From assembly GCF_038066715.1 (NCBI RefSeq), contig NZ_JBBUKT010000011.1, positions 62,001-126,000 of the forward strand: 64,000 nt of DNA, given 5' to 3'. Each line of letters begins with the position of its first letter. Within the stretch, counting starts at the first letter, position 1. Source of the DNA: Luteolibacter sp. Y139. GTDB taxonomy: Bacteria; Verrucomicrobiota; Verrucomicrobiia; Verrucomicrobiales; Akkermansiaceae. Below the pieces are notes generated by a model that worked only from the letters and a program-made list of their open reading frames with translations, made no database searches and was not told the origin of the DNA. The position numbers and the translations under genes are program-made. Below are positions 17,901-26,279 of the stretch, piece after piece.

Positions 17901-20583
17901 TGAATTCCCGCCACTGGCCATCCGGTCCCACGCTGCTGGCGTTGGCCGTCATCCGGTAGCTGTAGTTCTGCCACGACCGCCGGGCGCTTTCATTGCTGGC
18001 GGCCCAGGCCTCGGGCAGTGAGTTGTCCGAGTGGGAGTCGCGGAGTTCCAAGGTGGATCCGTCGCCGTCGGCATCGCCCGGCCAGCGACCACCATCGAGG
18101 TAGTTTACTTCGTCGGCGGGATTGCCCGCTCCGTCGAATAGGGTCACCGTTTCGCCGCTGTTGTCCAGGCTGCCGGACCACGGGCCGAGCACGGTCACAC
18201 CGCCCGGCACGGGAAAGTTTCCTGGAGTCTTCGCGACGACCAGATAGCCGCCGGCGGCGATCATCGTGTTCGCCGGGAAGGTGAAGTCGACTCCGTTGCC
18301 CAGACGCCAGCCTCCGATGTTTACGGCTGCGGCACTTTTGTTGCGGAGTTCGATCCACTCCTTGTCCGCGCTCGCCGGTGTCAGGTCCACCGGGTGGTAG
18401 CAGAGTTCATTGAGCACGATGTCCTGATGGAGCGTGAAGGCATTGGTCGCGCCCGGTGTGGCAGACGAAGGGAAGAGCCAGCGCCCCGGCCACATGTCGC
18501 TGCGGCCGCGCACGACCGAGTCCGCGATCTGGGCATCGACCGGGGCACCGCTGGGAGCACGCAGGATGACCTTGTCGCCGACACCGGGGCGGAAGCCGAG
18601 TTGGATATAGTTGAAATGAAGCATGCCTCCCGGAGGCACTGTGGTATTCGGCAAGGCATCGGTGCCATCCACGGAACCGGCAACTTCCAGCGTGAAGCCG
18701 TTGGTCGAAATGGTCTGTGATGATGGGTTCCGGACTTCGATGAAGAACGATGGGGAGGCGGACGCTGCGATTTCATTCAGCTCCAGTGCTGCTGGCAAAT
18801 CGGGATCCACGGGTGTCTCGATGCCGCGCAGGTTCGCGGTGAAGTATGCGGTGTTATCCGAGGCACCGGTATGCACCGAGACGGCGAGGACATTCGTACC
18901 GCTCACGAGTGCGGTGGAGGGGACGGTCTGATATCCTGTTGCGGCCGGGGTGGCGAGATCGGCCAGTGCGGACGTCGAATGACTCACGCTGCCACTGGCC
19001 ATGCCACTGCGGGAGATCTCCTGGCCATTAAGATAGAAGACCGCGCCATCCGCCAGCGTGTGCCCGAGTTCCAATGTCGTGCGGGCGGGATCTCCGGTGA
19101 AGGTGAAGGATTTCCGGAAGTAGGAGGTGGAGGCGTTGGACGCCAGTGTGGTGCGAGCGGCACTATCGGGGAAGGCGGTGGTGAGGCCATACTTGGCTTC
19201 GAGGTAAGCACCGGTCGCTTGGAAATCGGCATCGCCGAGCGCATCGCGATAAATCAGCAGCTCGGCGATGTCGCCATTGAAGCCATTGAGCTGGCTGCCG
19301 TGGCGGCCGATCACGATCGGTTGCGGGGTGAGGCTCGATCCATCGTCGGCCGAAGTGCCTTCCATCACTCCATCGACCCACAATTCGAAGCGGCTGAGCG
19401 CGGGATTCCGCCGCACTGCGACGATTTGAAATTGGGTGGTGGAGATTGCAGTGGTGGATACCGGGCCGCCGAGGCTGCTGTTGTTGTCGTAGCGCTTCTG
19501 AAAGCCGTAGCGGCCGTTCACCGCCTTGAGTGAGACCAACGGCGGATCCGACACGGTTGGTACGCGGTCGAAGAGATAGGCACCGCTGCCATCGGAGATG
19601 CCGCCACTGCTCGGCGCGGCGTTCGCGCGGCAGACGATGAAATAGACGAAGCCCGAGGTGGGTCCAATGCCGGGCGAGACCGCGGTGCGGAACTCGTCGT
19701 TGCCATCGAAATTGACCGAGGGTTGTCCGCTCGGCGTCATGTTGGTGGCGAAAAATGGATTTCCGCCGGATGTGGCACTCTGGGTGGCGCCATCATCGGT
19801 GGCAGTGTCGTTCCATGTGGTGAAGCCCGCTCCATTCGAAACGCCGGTAATCGCACCGGCCCGGAAGCGCTCGACCAGGTTCGCGGTGGCTCCGAGGACC
19901 GGGGCAATGCCCGTGGTGGCGAAGGGCGCTTGGCCTTGTGACCATGCGCTGTCGTTGAAATTGGCATTCGCCCAGGTGCCGGCGGGCGCGGCGGTATTGT
20001 CGCGGTAGCGCCAGGTGGTGTCGCCGTTTGTGAAAACGTGGGTCAGCGGCTGATCCGGCGAATGGAAGTTGAGTGCGGCGGGCGTGGCGACCGCGCCCCT
20101 CCAATTCGCCGGGTCTCCGGCGCTGCGGCCTTCGTATCGCTTCGCCAATGTGGCACCCGCACCATCCGCGGTGACTGGCCACGGCGCGCTGTCGCCATAC
20201 GACAGGTGATCCATCAGGCGGCCGGTGGGGCTCAGCAGGTTGATCGTTTCGCCGCTATTCGAAAGGTTCCCGGTGAAAGGGCCGAGTACGCCGGGGATGC
20301 CGGCGAGCGATGCATGTGCCGGTGTTTTCGCGACGATCAGATATCCGCCGCCGGGGATCACTGTGCTACTAGGGAAGACGTAGTCGATGCCATCCGCCAG
20401 CGACCAGCCGGAGATGTCGACGTTCACCGCCATCTGATTGTGAAGCTCGATCCACTCCGCATCCTGGCCGGAAGCCGGGTTGTAGTTGATCTCGTTGAAG
20501 GTAACGACCGCGTCGGGTGTCTCGGCGAACAATCGTGCCGTGGCGACGACGCCGAGCAGCGGGAGCCATCTCATGGGAAACAT
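14902..20583 (-). CDS. Giant secreted lamin-tail / LamG / CotH protein
   Basis: A 1893-aa secreted protein starting with a signal peptide (MRWLPLLGVVATARLFA after an initial MFP). Domains in order: a lamin-tail domain at about 25-140 (FNEINYNP, EWIELHNQ, SNSGETINLL); a LamG-like beta-sandwich at about 235-460; a region with sugar-binding-like folds at 490-590; a second lamin-tail domain at about 745-870 (LNELCYHP, EWIELRNKS, DNSGETVTLF); a CotH kinase-like domain at about 1140-1500 with VGVRLKSSQRGRPSDQR and YFPHDMDYAFNA; and a third lamin-tail domain at about 1640-1760 (VSEIYYNPPG, DNSGEHIRLV). CotH proteins phosphorylate secreted proteins in spore formers; in PVC bacteria the substrate is unknown. 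The C-terminus shows no clear anchor motif. Confidence 0.85.
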   Translation of the reverse strand: MFPMRWLPLLGVVATARLFAETPDAVVTFNEINYNPASGQDAEWIELHNQMAVNVDISGWSLADGIDYVFPSSTVIPGGGYLIVAKTPAHASLAGIPGVLGPFTGNLSNSGETINLLSPTGRLMDHLSYGDSAPWPVTADGAGATLAKRYEGRSAGDPANWRGAVATPAALNFHSPDQPLTHVFTNGDTTWRYRDNTAAPAGTWANANFNDSAWSQGQAPFATTGIAPVLGATANLVERFRAGAITGVSNGAGFTTWNDTATDDGATQSATSGGNPFFATNMTPSGQPSVNFDGNDEFRTAVSPGIGPTSGFVYFIVCRANAAPSSGGISDGSGAYLFDRVPTVSDPPLVSLKAVNGRYGFQKRYDNNSSLGGPVSTTAISTTQFQIVAVRRNPALSRFELWVDGVMEGTSADDGSSLTPQPIVIGRHGSQLNGFNGDIAELLIYRDALGDADFQATGAYLEAKYGLTTAFPDSAARTTLASNASTSYFRKSFTFTGDPARTTLELGHTLADGAVFYLNGQEISRSGMASGSVSHSTSALADLATPAATGYQTVPSTALVSGTNVLAVSVHTGASDNTAYFTANLRGIETPVDPDLPAALELNEIAASASPSFFIEVRNPSSQTISTNGFTLEVAGSVDGTDALPNTTVPPGGMLHFNYIQLGFRPGVGDKVILRAPSGAPVDAQIADSVVRGRSDMWPGRWLFPSSATPGATNAFTLHQDIVLNELCYHPVDLTPASADKEWIELRNKSAAAVNIGGWRLGNGVDFTFPANTMIAAGGYLVVAKTPGNFPVPGGVTVLGPWSGSLDNSGETVTLFDGAGNPADEVNYLDGGRWPGDADGDGSTLELRDSHSDNSLPEAWAASNESARRSWQNYSYRMTANASSVGPDGQWREFIFGLLDDGDVLLDDIAVIENPDTTATPMIANGNFSSGTTGWRFLGNHRHAEVIDDPSQPGNPVLHLSAKGATEHMHNHVETTLTNGRSVVNGRVYEIRYRARWLSGSNRLNTRLYFNRCAKTTELTRFENPGTPGTANSTALPNAGPSFTRFTHSPAVPNAGQSVTVTARAADPDGLGTLTLGYAVNGGSFTAVPMTATGDGATFTAVVPGQTAASVVRFYVSATDAAAVPQTSYFPADGVASHALYQVNDSLAATNGLHNIRIVMDAADKALLYQENNLMSNERLGCTVIYDENEVYYDVGVRLKSSQRGRPSDQRVGFNLDFNQGQLFRGVHKTVAIDRSDGQDTGCREILFDHTMAAGGNIPAEYNDLCQVIAPNPAHTSQAILQMARYGDVFLDSQFEHGSDGSAWEYELIYYPTTTDANGYKLPQPDGVVGTDMTDLGDDKENYRWNFLQENNQDKDDYSRIMAAAKQFSRSGSAFEAGLTDVIDPDQWLEALAHACTTGAGDSFFDNSNHNGIFYARPDGRVLYFPHDMDYAFNATRGIFDNSELQKLVANPARRRLYLGHLHHICTTVFNQSYMGPWAAHYGNLLPGQDFAGHLSYINTRSNYILGAIQSDTPTVAFNITTNNGANFSTPFSPVTLAGTGWVNVRNIRLAGSSVPLAVTWTSSTAWQAAVPIASGPNAITLEAVDFTGAVVGSDSIVVTNTGGIALPTPSTLVVSEIYYNPPGDVETTEYVELTNVSNATLDLSSVNFAAGLTFTFPGGTLLAPGARTLVVKDVAAFNAAFGTGRPIAGTFPNNLDNSGEHIRLVAANGTELHDFTYDDVPPWPVEADGDGYSLVLVNPTTAPDHKDPRSWRASAVTGGGTPGLSDTQSYADWKAANGNPGDNADLDGDGFTTREEYFLGGNPQVADRSLAPTFTAEADGKFLMTITRRATAEGASVTPEISTNLTSWAVDAGAEFVGSQRVTTSPAVDRLTYRITPPPGGAKFFARFAFGP

Positions 20584-20644
20584 GGAAAAGGAAAAGCGGG
20601 TGTAAGGGTGGAAGGAGAGCCGGGGAGGGGCGGGCTCTCTCCCG

Positions 20645-20681
20645 AAAAAAGGCCCCGCGGATCGCTTGGATCCGCGGAGCC
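20645..20681 (-). terminator. Rho-independent terminator of the Ig-repeat gene
   Basis: A perfect 9-bp stem (20655-20663 with 20669-20677, loop of 5) preceded on the plus strand by an A6 run at 20645-20650, which is a U-tract on the minus strand. It lies 24 bases beyond the stop codon at 20707 and separates the two giant secreted-protein genes. Confidence 0.85.
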
Positions 20682-20706
20682 GTGAATCATCGAGGAACCG
20701 GGTGGG

Positions 20707-23700
20707 TCACTCCGTGTAGGAGATGCGATAGTAGGCGCGCACGTCCGGTGGATCATTGTCCAACACCGTCACGGTGCCCGAAGGTGGTGCGACTTCCGTA
20801 TCCACATTGGTCCAGCTCGCCGCTTGCAGGGTGGTGGAGCGCTGCAGGATGTAGGTGGCGCCCGGAGCACCCGTGAAGGTGCCGGTGACCGAGTTGCCAT
20901 TGAGATCCACTACCAGCGTCAGCGGACCCGGAGCCGTGCTGGCGGCGGGATTCACGGTGATCAGCACCGTGCCGAGGGCGGACGTGCCGCCCCAGCCATC
21001 GCTGACCGAGTAGGTGAAGCCATCCAGACCGCTGTAGCCGGTTGCCGGCGTGTAGGTGAGAATGCCTCCGTCGTTGGTAATCGTGCCGCCGTTAAAGCTG
21101 GTGGCACTGAAGCTGGCGATCGTCAGCGTGTCCCCATCCGAGTCGGTGTCGTTGACGAACATGTCGAACACGGGGTTGATCTCGAGCGGCACGTTTGCGT
21201 CGGTGGTCAGGTTGTCATCGGACACCGCCGGGTTGGTATTGCCCACCGTGACCGTGGCCACGTTGCTATCGACGAAGGTGACGCTATTGGTCACGCGCAC
21301 CTTGAAGTTGCCGCCAGAGGTCAGATCATCGATCGACACCTCATAGGTCGGGGAGGTCGCGTCGGGGATCGGGTTGCTGCCCTTGTACCATTGGTAGCTC
21401 AGGGTAGCGGAACCACTGGCTGCGACGCCGAGCGTGAAGACACCATTGTGGGGACCGGTGCCGCCTTGTGGTTGCACCACGATGTGCGGCGGGGTGTTCA
21501 GCGGAACGATACCGATGGCGTGCAGGCCTTCGACTCGCAGGCCGGTGTATCCGGTGACTGCGTCAGCGTTGTTCACCACGAAGTCGATGTTGTTAATGCC
21601 GGCCGTGAGGCTTGGAGCATTGGTGCTATTGATCGTGAACGGGGCCAGCACGCCGTAGGTGACGCCAGCGGTGTTGGTGATGCCGGTGGGCGATCCGTTC
21701 ACGCGGAGTGCGAGGCCGGAGTTGTCGGTGGCCCAGCTTCCGGTGATCTGCACGGTGGAGACATCGAAGCCGGTCAGATCAACCTGGGTGCGATAGACGT
21801 AGGTGCCGGGACCTTCGCCCGCATCCGAGTTCAGTGCGGCAGCAGCGTTGGTGACGGTACGTGGGCCGACCCAGGTTGAGGTAGCCGAATGAGGAATCCA
21901 CGAACCAGGAATCGGGTTTTGGACGAGCACGTTGGTGCTCGACGGATTGTCCGGGTTCACGATGAGCGTGTAGTGCGCATCCGTCGCTCCGGCAGGCAGT
22001 GCCTGGCCGAAGTTGTTCACGCCGGTGGGGAAGACACCGGGGACGTTTTCAAGCACGGAGACCACGGCCGCGTTGCTGGTGGCGGAGCTGACGCCATTGG
22101 TCACGACCAGCGTGTAGCTGCCGCCATCCGAGACATCGGCATCTTCGATGAGGAGCACGGGCTCCGTCGCTCCCGGGACGTCCTGGGTGCCGCGCTTCCA
22201 CTGGTAGGTCAGGGTTGCACTGCCGGTGGCTGCACCCCGCAGGGTGTAGCTGCTGTGAAGGCCGATGGATGCTCCCACCGGCTGCAGGGTGATCGTGGGA
22301 GCCACGCCGACCATGGCGTTCGCCTCACGATTGCTGCTGCCATAGATGTGCATCGTATCGGTGCCGGTGATGCCGTGGAGCATGATGGTGGCAGTGGCGG
22401 CGGTCGCCGTGTATGAGTAATCGAAGCGGATACCCTGGTTGTCGCCGTAGGTATGCTGATTGAGGATGGACGGGGGCTCGCCGGGGACTGTTCCGTAGAA
22501 TGCTCCTTCGCGTGCTCCCGCGCCGAAGCCGGCCGAGTAGATCGAGAAGACGTATTGCTTGCCCGCGGTCAGGCCCGAGAGGCTGAAGACGCTCGGGGAG
22601 CCATTGTAGCCGAAGTCCTTCGCCATCGCGGCGCCGTAGCCGGTGATGGAGTTGGTATCGTTGTTGAAGATGGTCGGCAGGGTGAGGCTGCAATTCGTTC
22701 CCGTGGGATTCACGCCGGCGATACCGGTGAAGTTCACGCCGTTGATGTTCGGGGAAACGGTGGTGCCGTAGCTTTGGGCGTGAGTGTAGACGTGATTCGG
22801 GCTGATGCCGGAATCGGAGTCATCATGCCATGCATTGACGGACCAAGCGCTGGTGGCGGTGCGGGGTGTCGTTTCCCGGTTGCTGAAGGCGCTGGTGTGG
22901 AAGGAGAGGCCGGACAGGGGCGGATAGGAGATCGTCACCGGCGAACCGAGCGCGTCGGTCGTGTAGGTGTAGTTCACCTTGATCCCCTGGCCTTTTCCGT
23001 ATTGGTTCAGGTTCACCGTGTAGGAGTTGCCTCCGAGGCTGCTGCTGAAGGTCGATGCCCGATTGGCCGTCGCGTCCGTCGGCGCATCCCAGCCGGCACC
23101 GTAGATGGTGAAGAGATACTGCGTGCTCGGCTTCAGGTTCTGAAGGGTGACCGAGGTCGCGCCGTCGTAGCGGAACGGGCTCGCCAGCGTGGCGCTATTG
23201 CCGGTAACTTGCAGGACCCCGGCACCAAAGGCGGCGGAGGCAGTGAGCCCGGTAAGATTGTAGACGCCCGGCAGCGCGCCCTGGCGTCCGTAGAAGGTGA
23301 CGCCATTGATCGTCACGTTCGTGTTGGCATTGCTCAGCTTGAAGGCGTGAGTGTAGACGTAGCTGGAGTCGACTCCGGAACTCGCATCGTCGGTCCATGG
23401 GGAGAAGCTCCACGAATTGGTCGAAGGGACCACGGTCAGGCTGTCCAGAAGCAGCGTGTGGTCGCCATTGGCGGAACTCGCAGGAGCTACCGTCGGTTTT
23501 GTATTGGTGAAGGTGATCACGTGCGACGTGGCCGTCGCGGTGAATTCAAAGCTGGCGGTGCGGTAGGCAGCGGTGCCCCCGACGGCAGACACTTCCGCAG
23601 AGACGGTCGGTCCCGCTGCCGGGTTATCGATCGAGAAGCGGATATGGGGGACGTTCGCGGGAGTCTGCGAACGAGCATTCACCCTGACCGACACGTTGTA

Positions 23701-24051
23701 TTTGGTGCCGATCGTCAGGCCCGAGACGGTGGTTGAAAGCGATGGCGTTGCCGCGCCCGTGGCCTGGAGGAAGGCGACATTCGGGGTGCTGGGAATCGTG
23801 CCATTGTTGGCAAACGGGGAGGTGCTCGCCGGATTGAGGCCGACCCGGTCGAGCGGCGAGGGCGTCCATCCGTTGATCGAGGCGGCGCCGCCGTTGCCGG
23901 AAGCATAGCCTGGGAAGGTGGTGAAGTTGGCGGCATCGAATCCCGGGTTGGTCAAGGTTTGCGCCGACAAGGGGGTCGCGGAGAACAGGAGCGCCGCGGC
24001 GAGGCAAGTCGCCAGCACTCCTGTGGAGCACGAGGTTAGTTTCATGGGCAT
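20707..24051 (-). CDS. Secreted multidomain adhesin-like protein with Ig-like and cadherin-like repeats
   Basis: A 1114-aa exported protein with a signal peptide (LATCLAAALLFSATPLSAQ). The N-terminal part (30-210) resembles carbohydrate-binding DUF642/CBM-like beta-sandwiches (LTNPGFDAANF, VNARSQTPANVPHIRFSIDNP in pieces). Two related domains follow at about 215-410 and 410-580, both containing a YVYTHA/VYTHAQ motif and an SFSPWTDDASSGVDSS / SVNAWHDDSDSGIS pair, so they look duplicated. Two Ig-like domains (LSYQWYKGSNPIPDATSP and TYQWKRGTQDVPGATEP) and a cadherin-like tandem segment (TDSDGDTLTIASFS, GLDGFTYSVSDGWGG) come before a C-terminal LQRSTTLQAASWTNV stretch. Such proteins bind extracellular polymers. 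A start at 24045 (MKLTSC) is equally possible. Confidence 0.8.
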   Translation of the reverse strand: MPMKLTSCSTGVLATCLAAALLFSATPLSAQTLTNPGFDAANFTTFPGYASGNGGAASINGWTPSPLDRVGLNPASTSPFANNGTIPSTPNVAFLQATGAATPSLSTTVSGLTIGTKYNVSVRVNARSQTPANVPHIRFSIDNPAAGPTVSAEVSAVGGTAAYRTASFEFTATATSHVITFTNTKPTVAPASSANGDHTLLLDSLTVVPSTNSWSFSPWTDDASSGVDSSYVYTHAFKLSNANTNVTINGVTFYGRQGALPGVYNLTGLTASAAFGAGVLQVTGNSATLASPFRYDGATSVTLQNLKPSTQYLFTIYGAGWDAPTDATANRASTFSSSLGGNSYTVNLNQYGKGQGIKVNYTYTTDALGSPVTISYPPLSGLSFHTSAFSNRETTPRTATSAWSVNAWHDDSDSGISPNHVYTHAQSYGTTVSPNINGVNFTGIAGVNPTGTNCSLTLPTIFNNDTNSITGYGAAMAKDFGYNGSPSVFSLSGLTAGKQYVFSIYSAGFGAGAREGAFYGTVPGEPPSILNQHTYGDNQGIRFDYSYTATAATATIMLHGITGTDTMHIYGSSNREANAMVGVAPTITLQPVGASIGLHSSYTLRGAATGSATLTYQWKRGTQDVPGATEPVLLIEDADVSDGGSYTLVVTNGVSSATSNAAVVSVLENVPGVFPTGVNNFGQALPAGATDAHYTLIVNPDNPSSTNVLVQNPIPGSWIPHSATSTWVGPRTVTNAAAALNSDAGEGPGTYVYRTQVDLTGFDVSTVQITGSWATDNSGLALRVNGSPTGITNTAGVTYGVLAPFTINSTNAPSLTAGINNIDFVVNNADAVTGYTGLRVEGLHAIGIVPLNTPPHIVVQPQGGTGPHNGVFTLGVAASGSATLSYQWYKGSNPIPDATSPTYEVSIDDLTSGGNFKVRVTNSVTFVDSNVATVTVGNTNPAVSDDNLTTDANVPLEINPVFDMFVNDTDSDGDTLTIASFSATSFNGGTITNDGGILTYTPATGYSGLDGFTYSVSDGWGGTSALGTVLITVNPAASTAPGPLTLVVDLNGNSVTGTFTGAPGATYILQRSTTLQAASWTNVDTEVAPPSGTVTVLDNDPPDVRAYYRISYTE

Positions 24052-24368
24052 TAGGGTTTTTCTGGGAGGCTAGGTTTTTGGTCGGATCAGCGCCGTCCGC
24101 ACGACGAGGCTGGAACCGATGAACCCCGGTTTTACCCCGGTGCCCGGGAGAGACGATGGAATTGGATTCCCAATCCCTGCCAAAATGGCCTCTGCATGTT
24201 AGAATGGAGCGACTCCCAATGCTTCCAGCCGTCTTCAGTCGCCATTCGGACGCAGGGAAAGTTGTTTCGTTCCGAAACCCAAATGCGGGGTGGGGGTTTG
24301 AATCAAAGTCCACGATCCTGACATTTTCGCTTCCCGCCCGGCCGTCATCTGCTTTCGTCGCCGCCCGC
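24052..24368. promoter_or_regulatory. Divergent intergenic region, 317 bases
   Basis: The gap separates two divergent genes and must hold both promoters. It contains an imperfect run of GGTTTTACCCCGGTGCCCGGG-like sequence near 24125-24147 and nothing that reads as a gene or RNA. No confident -10/-35 pair was found. Confidence 0.4.
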
Positions 24369-24857
24369 ATGGATAAGAACGCATTCTGGAAACTCCTCGA
24401 CGGCCTCGACACCGAGGACGCCGCCGCTGAACTCGCCAGCCGTCTCGAAGAACTCGAACCGGCCGAGATCGCGGACTTCCAGCGTCACTTCGATGACGCT
24501 CATGCCAAGGCCTACACCTGGTCGCTGTGGGGTGCCGCGTATCTCATGGAAGGCGGCTGCTCGGACGATGGATTCAACGACTTCCGCTATGGCCTGATTT
24601 CCCGCGGCCAGAAGGTCTACGAAGCGGCTCTCGCGAATCCCGACAGTCTCGCCGATCTCCTGGACGAAGAAGATTTCCTTTCCAACGAGGAGTTCGGCTA
24701 CGTGGCCGGCCAAGTTTACCAGTCGATCACCGACGAGGAGATCCCGCATTCCGACGACCCACCGGCCTTGGAGCCTTCAGGTGAAGAGTGGGATTTCGAT
24801 GACGAGGATCTGAACGCCGAGAAGCTTCCGAAGCTGGCGGCGAAGTTCGGGGGCTAA
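24369..24857 (+). CDS. DUF4240 domain-containing protein
   Basis: A 162-aa acidic soluble protein. The N-terminal MDKNAFWKLLDGLD and the central YLMEGGCSDDGFNDFRYGLISRG (given in part) are signatures of the DUF4240 family, whose function is unknown; the family occurs near contact-dependent or toxin-immunity loci in some genomes but nothing here supports that. The C-terminus is strongly acidic (EEWDFDDEDLNAEK). The ATG at 24369 was chosen because the family begins at the DxxxFWxLI segment; a longer frame from 24156 reads non-homologous. Its TAA overlaps the TAG of the convergent DUF1501 gene by three bases. Confidence 0.85.
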   Translation: MDKNAFWKLLDGLDTEDAAAELASRLEELEPAEIADFQRHFDDAHAKAYTWSLWGAAYLMEGGCSDDGFNDFRYGLISRGQKVYEAALANPDSLADLLDEEDFLSNEEFGYVAGQVYQSITDEEIPHSDDPPALEPSGEEWDFDDEDLNAEKLPKLAAKFGG

Positions 24858-26275
24858 GACCCGAACAGGCTCATCACTGGCTTCCCCTTGCCATCTTCGG
24901 TGGCGTAGAAGGGACGCTTCTCGATGTCATAGACTGTCTTCGGGCTGATGCCCATGGCGGTGAAGATGGTGGCATGGAGATCGCTGATGGTGACCGGGTC
25001 CTTCACGGCGACCAGAGGGCGTTCGTCCGCGGTCGCACCGTGAACGTGGCCTTTCTTTACGCCGCCGCCGAACATCACGACCGATGAGCCGCCGGTGAAG
25101 TGGCGGTGCAGGCCGTAGTGGGTCATGCTCTCCAAGGTGTCGGATTTCACGCGTGCCTGGTCCTTCGCCGTCGAGCCGGGCACGCCTTCGATCATCATGT
25201 CGCGGCTGAACTCGCTGGCGATGATGACCAGCGTGCGGTCCAGCATGCGCCGCTCTTCGAGGTCGCGGATCAGTTGAGCGATCGGACGATCGATCTCTTG
25301 CTTCATTTTGACGACGGTGTCGTGGCCGTTCTCGTGGGTATCCCAGTAAACGAAGGGAACGTACTCGGTGGTGACCTCGATGAAGCGTGCACCCGCTTCC
25401 GCCAAACGCCGGGCCAAGAGGCAGCCGCGTCCAAAGCGTCCCGAATCATAGGCATCCAGCGCTGACTTCGACTCGCGGGTGAGGTCGAAGGCTTCCTTCT
25501 CCTTCGAGCCTAACAAGCGGTGCGCGTTTTCCAGCGAGCGGAGCATCGACTCCTGCTGGTAGTCGCTCATGAAGTCGCGCTGCGGGTTCGCGTCGACGAG
25601 CTTCCGGTAGAGTTGGTAGCGGTTCGCGAAGCGGCTGGCGTCCATGCCCTCGGGTGGGCGCACCGAACGCGCGGCCTCGTCCGGGAAGGGGAGATTGAAG
25701 GGTCCGAACTCAGACCCGAAGAAGCCGCCGGTGGTGAAGGCCTTGAGCTCCTCGCTTTCGCCGATGCCTTCGAGCCGCTGGCCAATATTGACAAAGGCGG
25801 GCATCACCGGATTGCGCGGGCCGAGCACGCGCGCCATCCACGCGCCGATGTGCGGGGCGGCGACGGTCTGCGGCGGCACATAGCCGGTGTGCCAATGATA
25901 CTGGTGGCGCGAGTGAAGGATGGAGCCCAGGTCCGGCTGCACGTGCGAACGGATCAGCGTGGCGCGATCCATCAGCTTTGCGATTTCCTCAAGGCCTTGG
26001 CCGATCTTCACGCCATCGAGCGAGGTATTGATGGCGGGGAAGGTGCTGAGGATCTTGTCGATCGGCAGGCCTTTTTCGAAAGGGTGGTAGCCCTTCGGAT
26101 CGAAGGTTTCCGGAGCGGCCATGCCACCGGCCATCCACAGCAGGATGCAGCAATCGGCAGTCGCCTTCGGATGGACGACCTCTTCGCTGCCGAAGGCGCG
26201 TGGAGCGCCGGACATCGCTGCGGCGAGGCTGGAGGCGGAGAGCGCCTTGAGAAACGTGCGGCGTGTGTTGTCCAT
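24854..26275 (-). CDS. DUF1501 domain-containing Tat-exported protein
   Basis: A 473-aa DUF1501 protein with a Tat signal at the N-terminus (NTRRTFLKALSASSL). Visible family features are the metal-site-like CCILLWMAGGMAAPETFDPK near residue 42, the HSRHQYHWHTGY segment near 120, and the C-terminal VIIASEFSRDM and HYGLHRHFTGGSSV motifs. DUF1501 belongs to the alkaline phosphatase/sulfatase-like fold. In Planctomycetes and Verrucomicrobia it is almost always encoded next to a DUF1549/DUF1553 cytochrome, as here: the neighbouring gene ends only 4 bases upstream. A role in degradation of sulfated or complex polysaccharides is often inferred but not proven. Confidence 0.9.
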   Translation of the reverse strand: MDNTRRTFLKALSASSLAAAMSGAPRAFGSEEVVHPKATADCCILLWMAGGMAAPETFDPKGYHPFEKGLPIDKILSTFPAINTSLDGVKIGQGLEEIAKLMDRATLIRSHVQPDLGSILHSRHQYHWHTGYVPPQTVAAPHIGAWMARVLGPRNPVMPAFVNIGQRLEGIGESEELKAFTTGGFFGSEFGPFNLPFPDEAARSVRPPEGMDASRFANRYQLYRKLVDANPQRDFMSDYQQESMLRSLENAHRLLGSKEKEAFDLTRESKSALDAYDSGRFGRGCLLARRLAEAGARFIEVTTEYVPFVYWDTHENGHDTVVKMKQEIDRPIAQLIRDLEERRMLDRTLVIIASEFSRDMMIEGVPGSTAKDQARVKSDTLESMTHYGLHRHFTGGSSVVMFGGGVKKGHVHGATADERPLVAVKDPVTISDLHATIFTAMGISPKTVYDIEKRPFYATEDGKGKPVMSLFGS

Positions 26276-26279
26276 GGAG

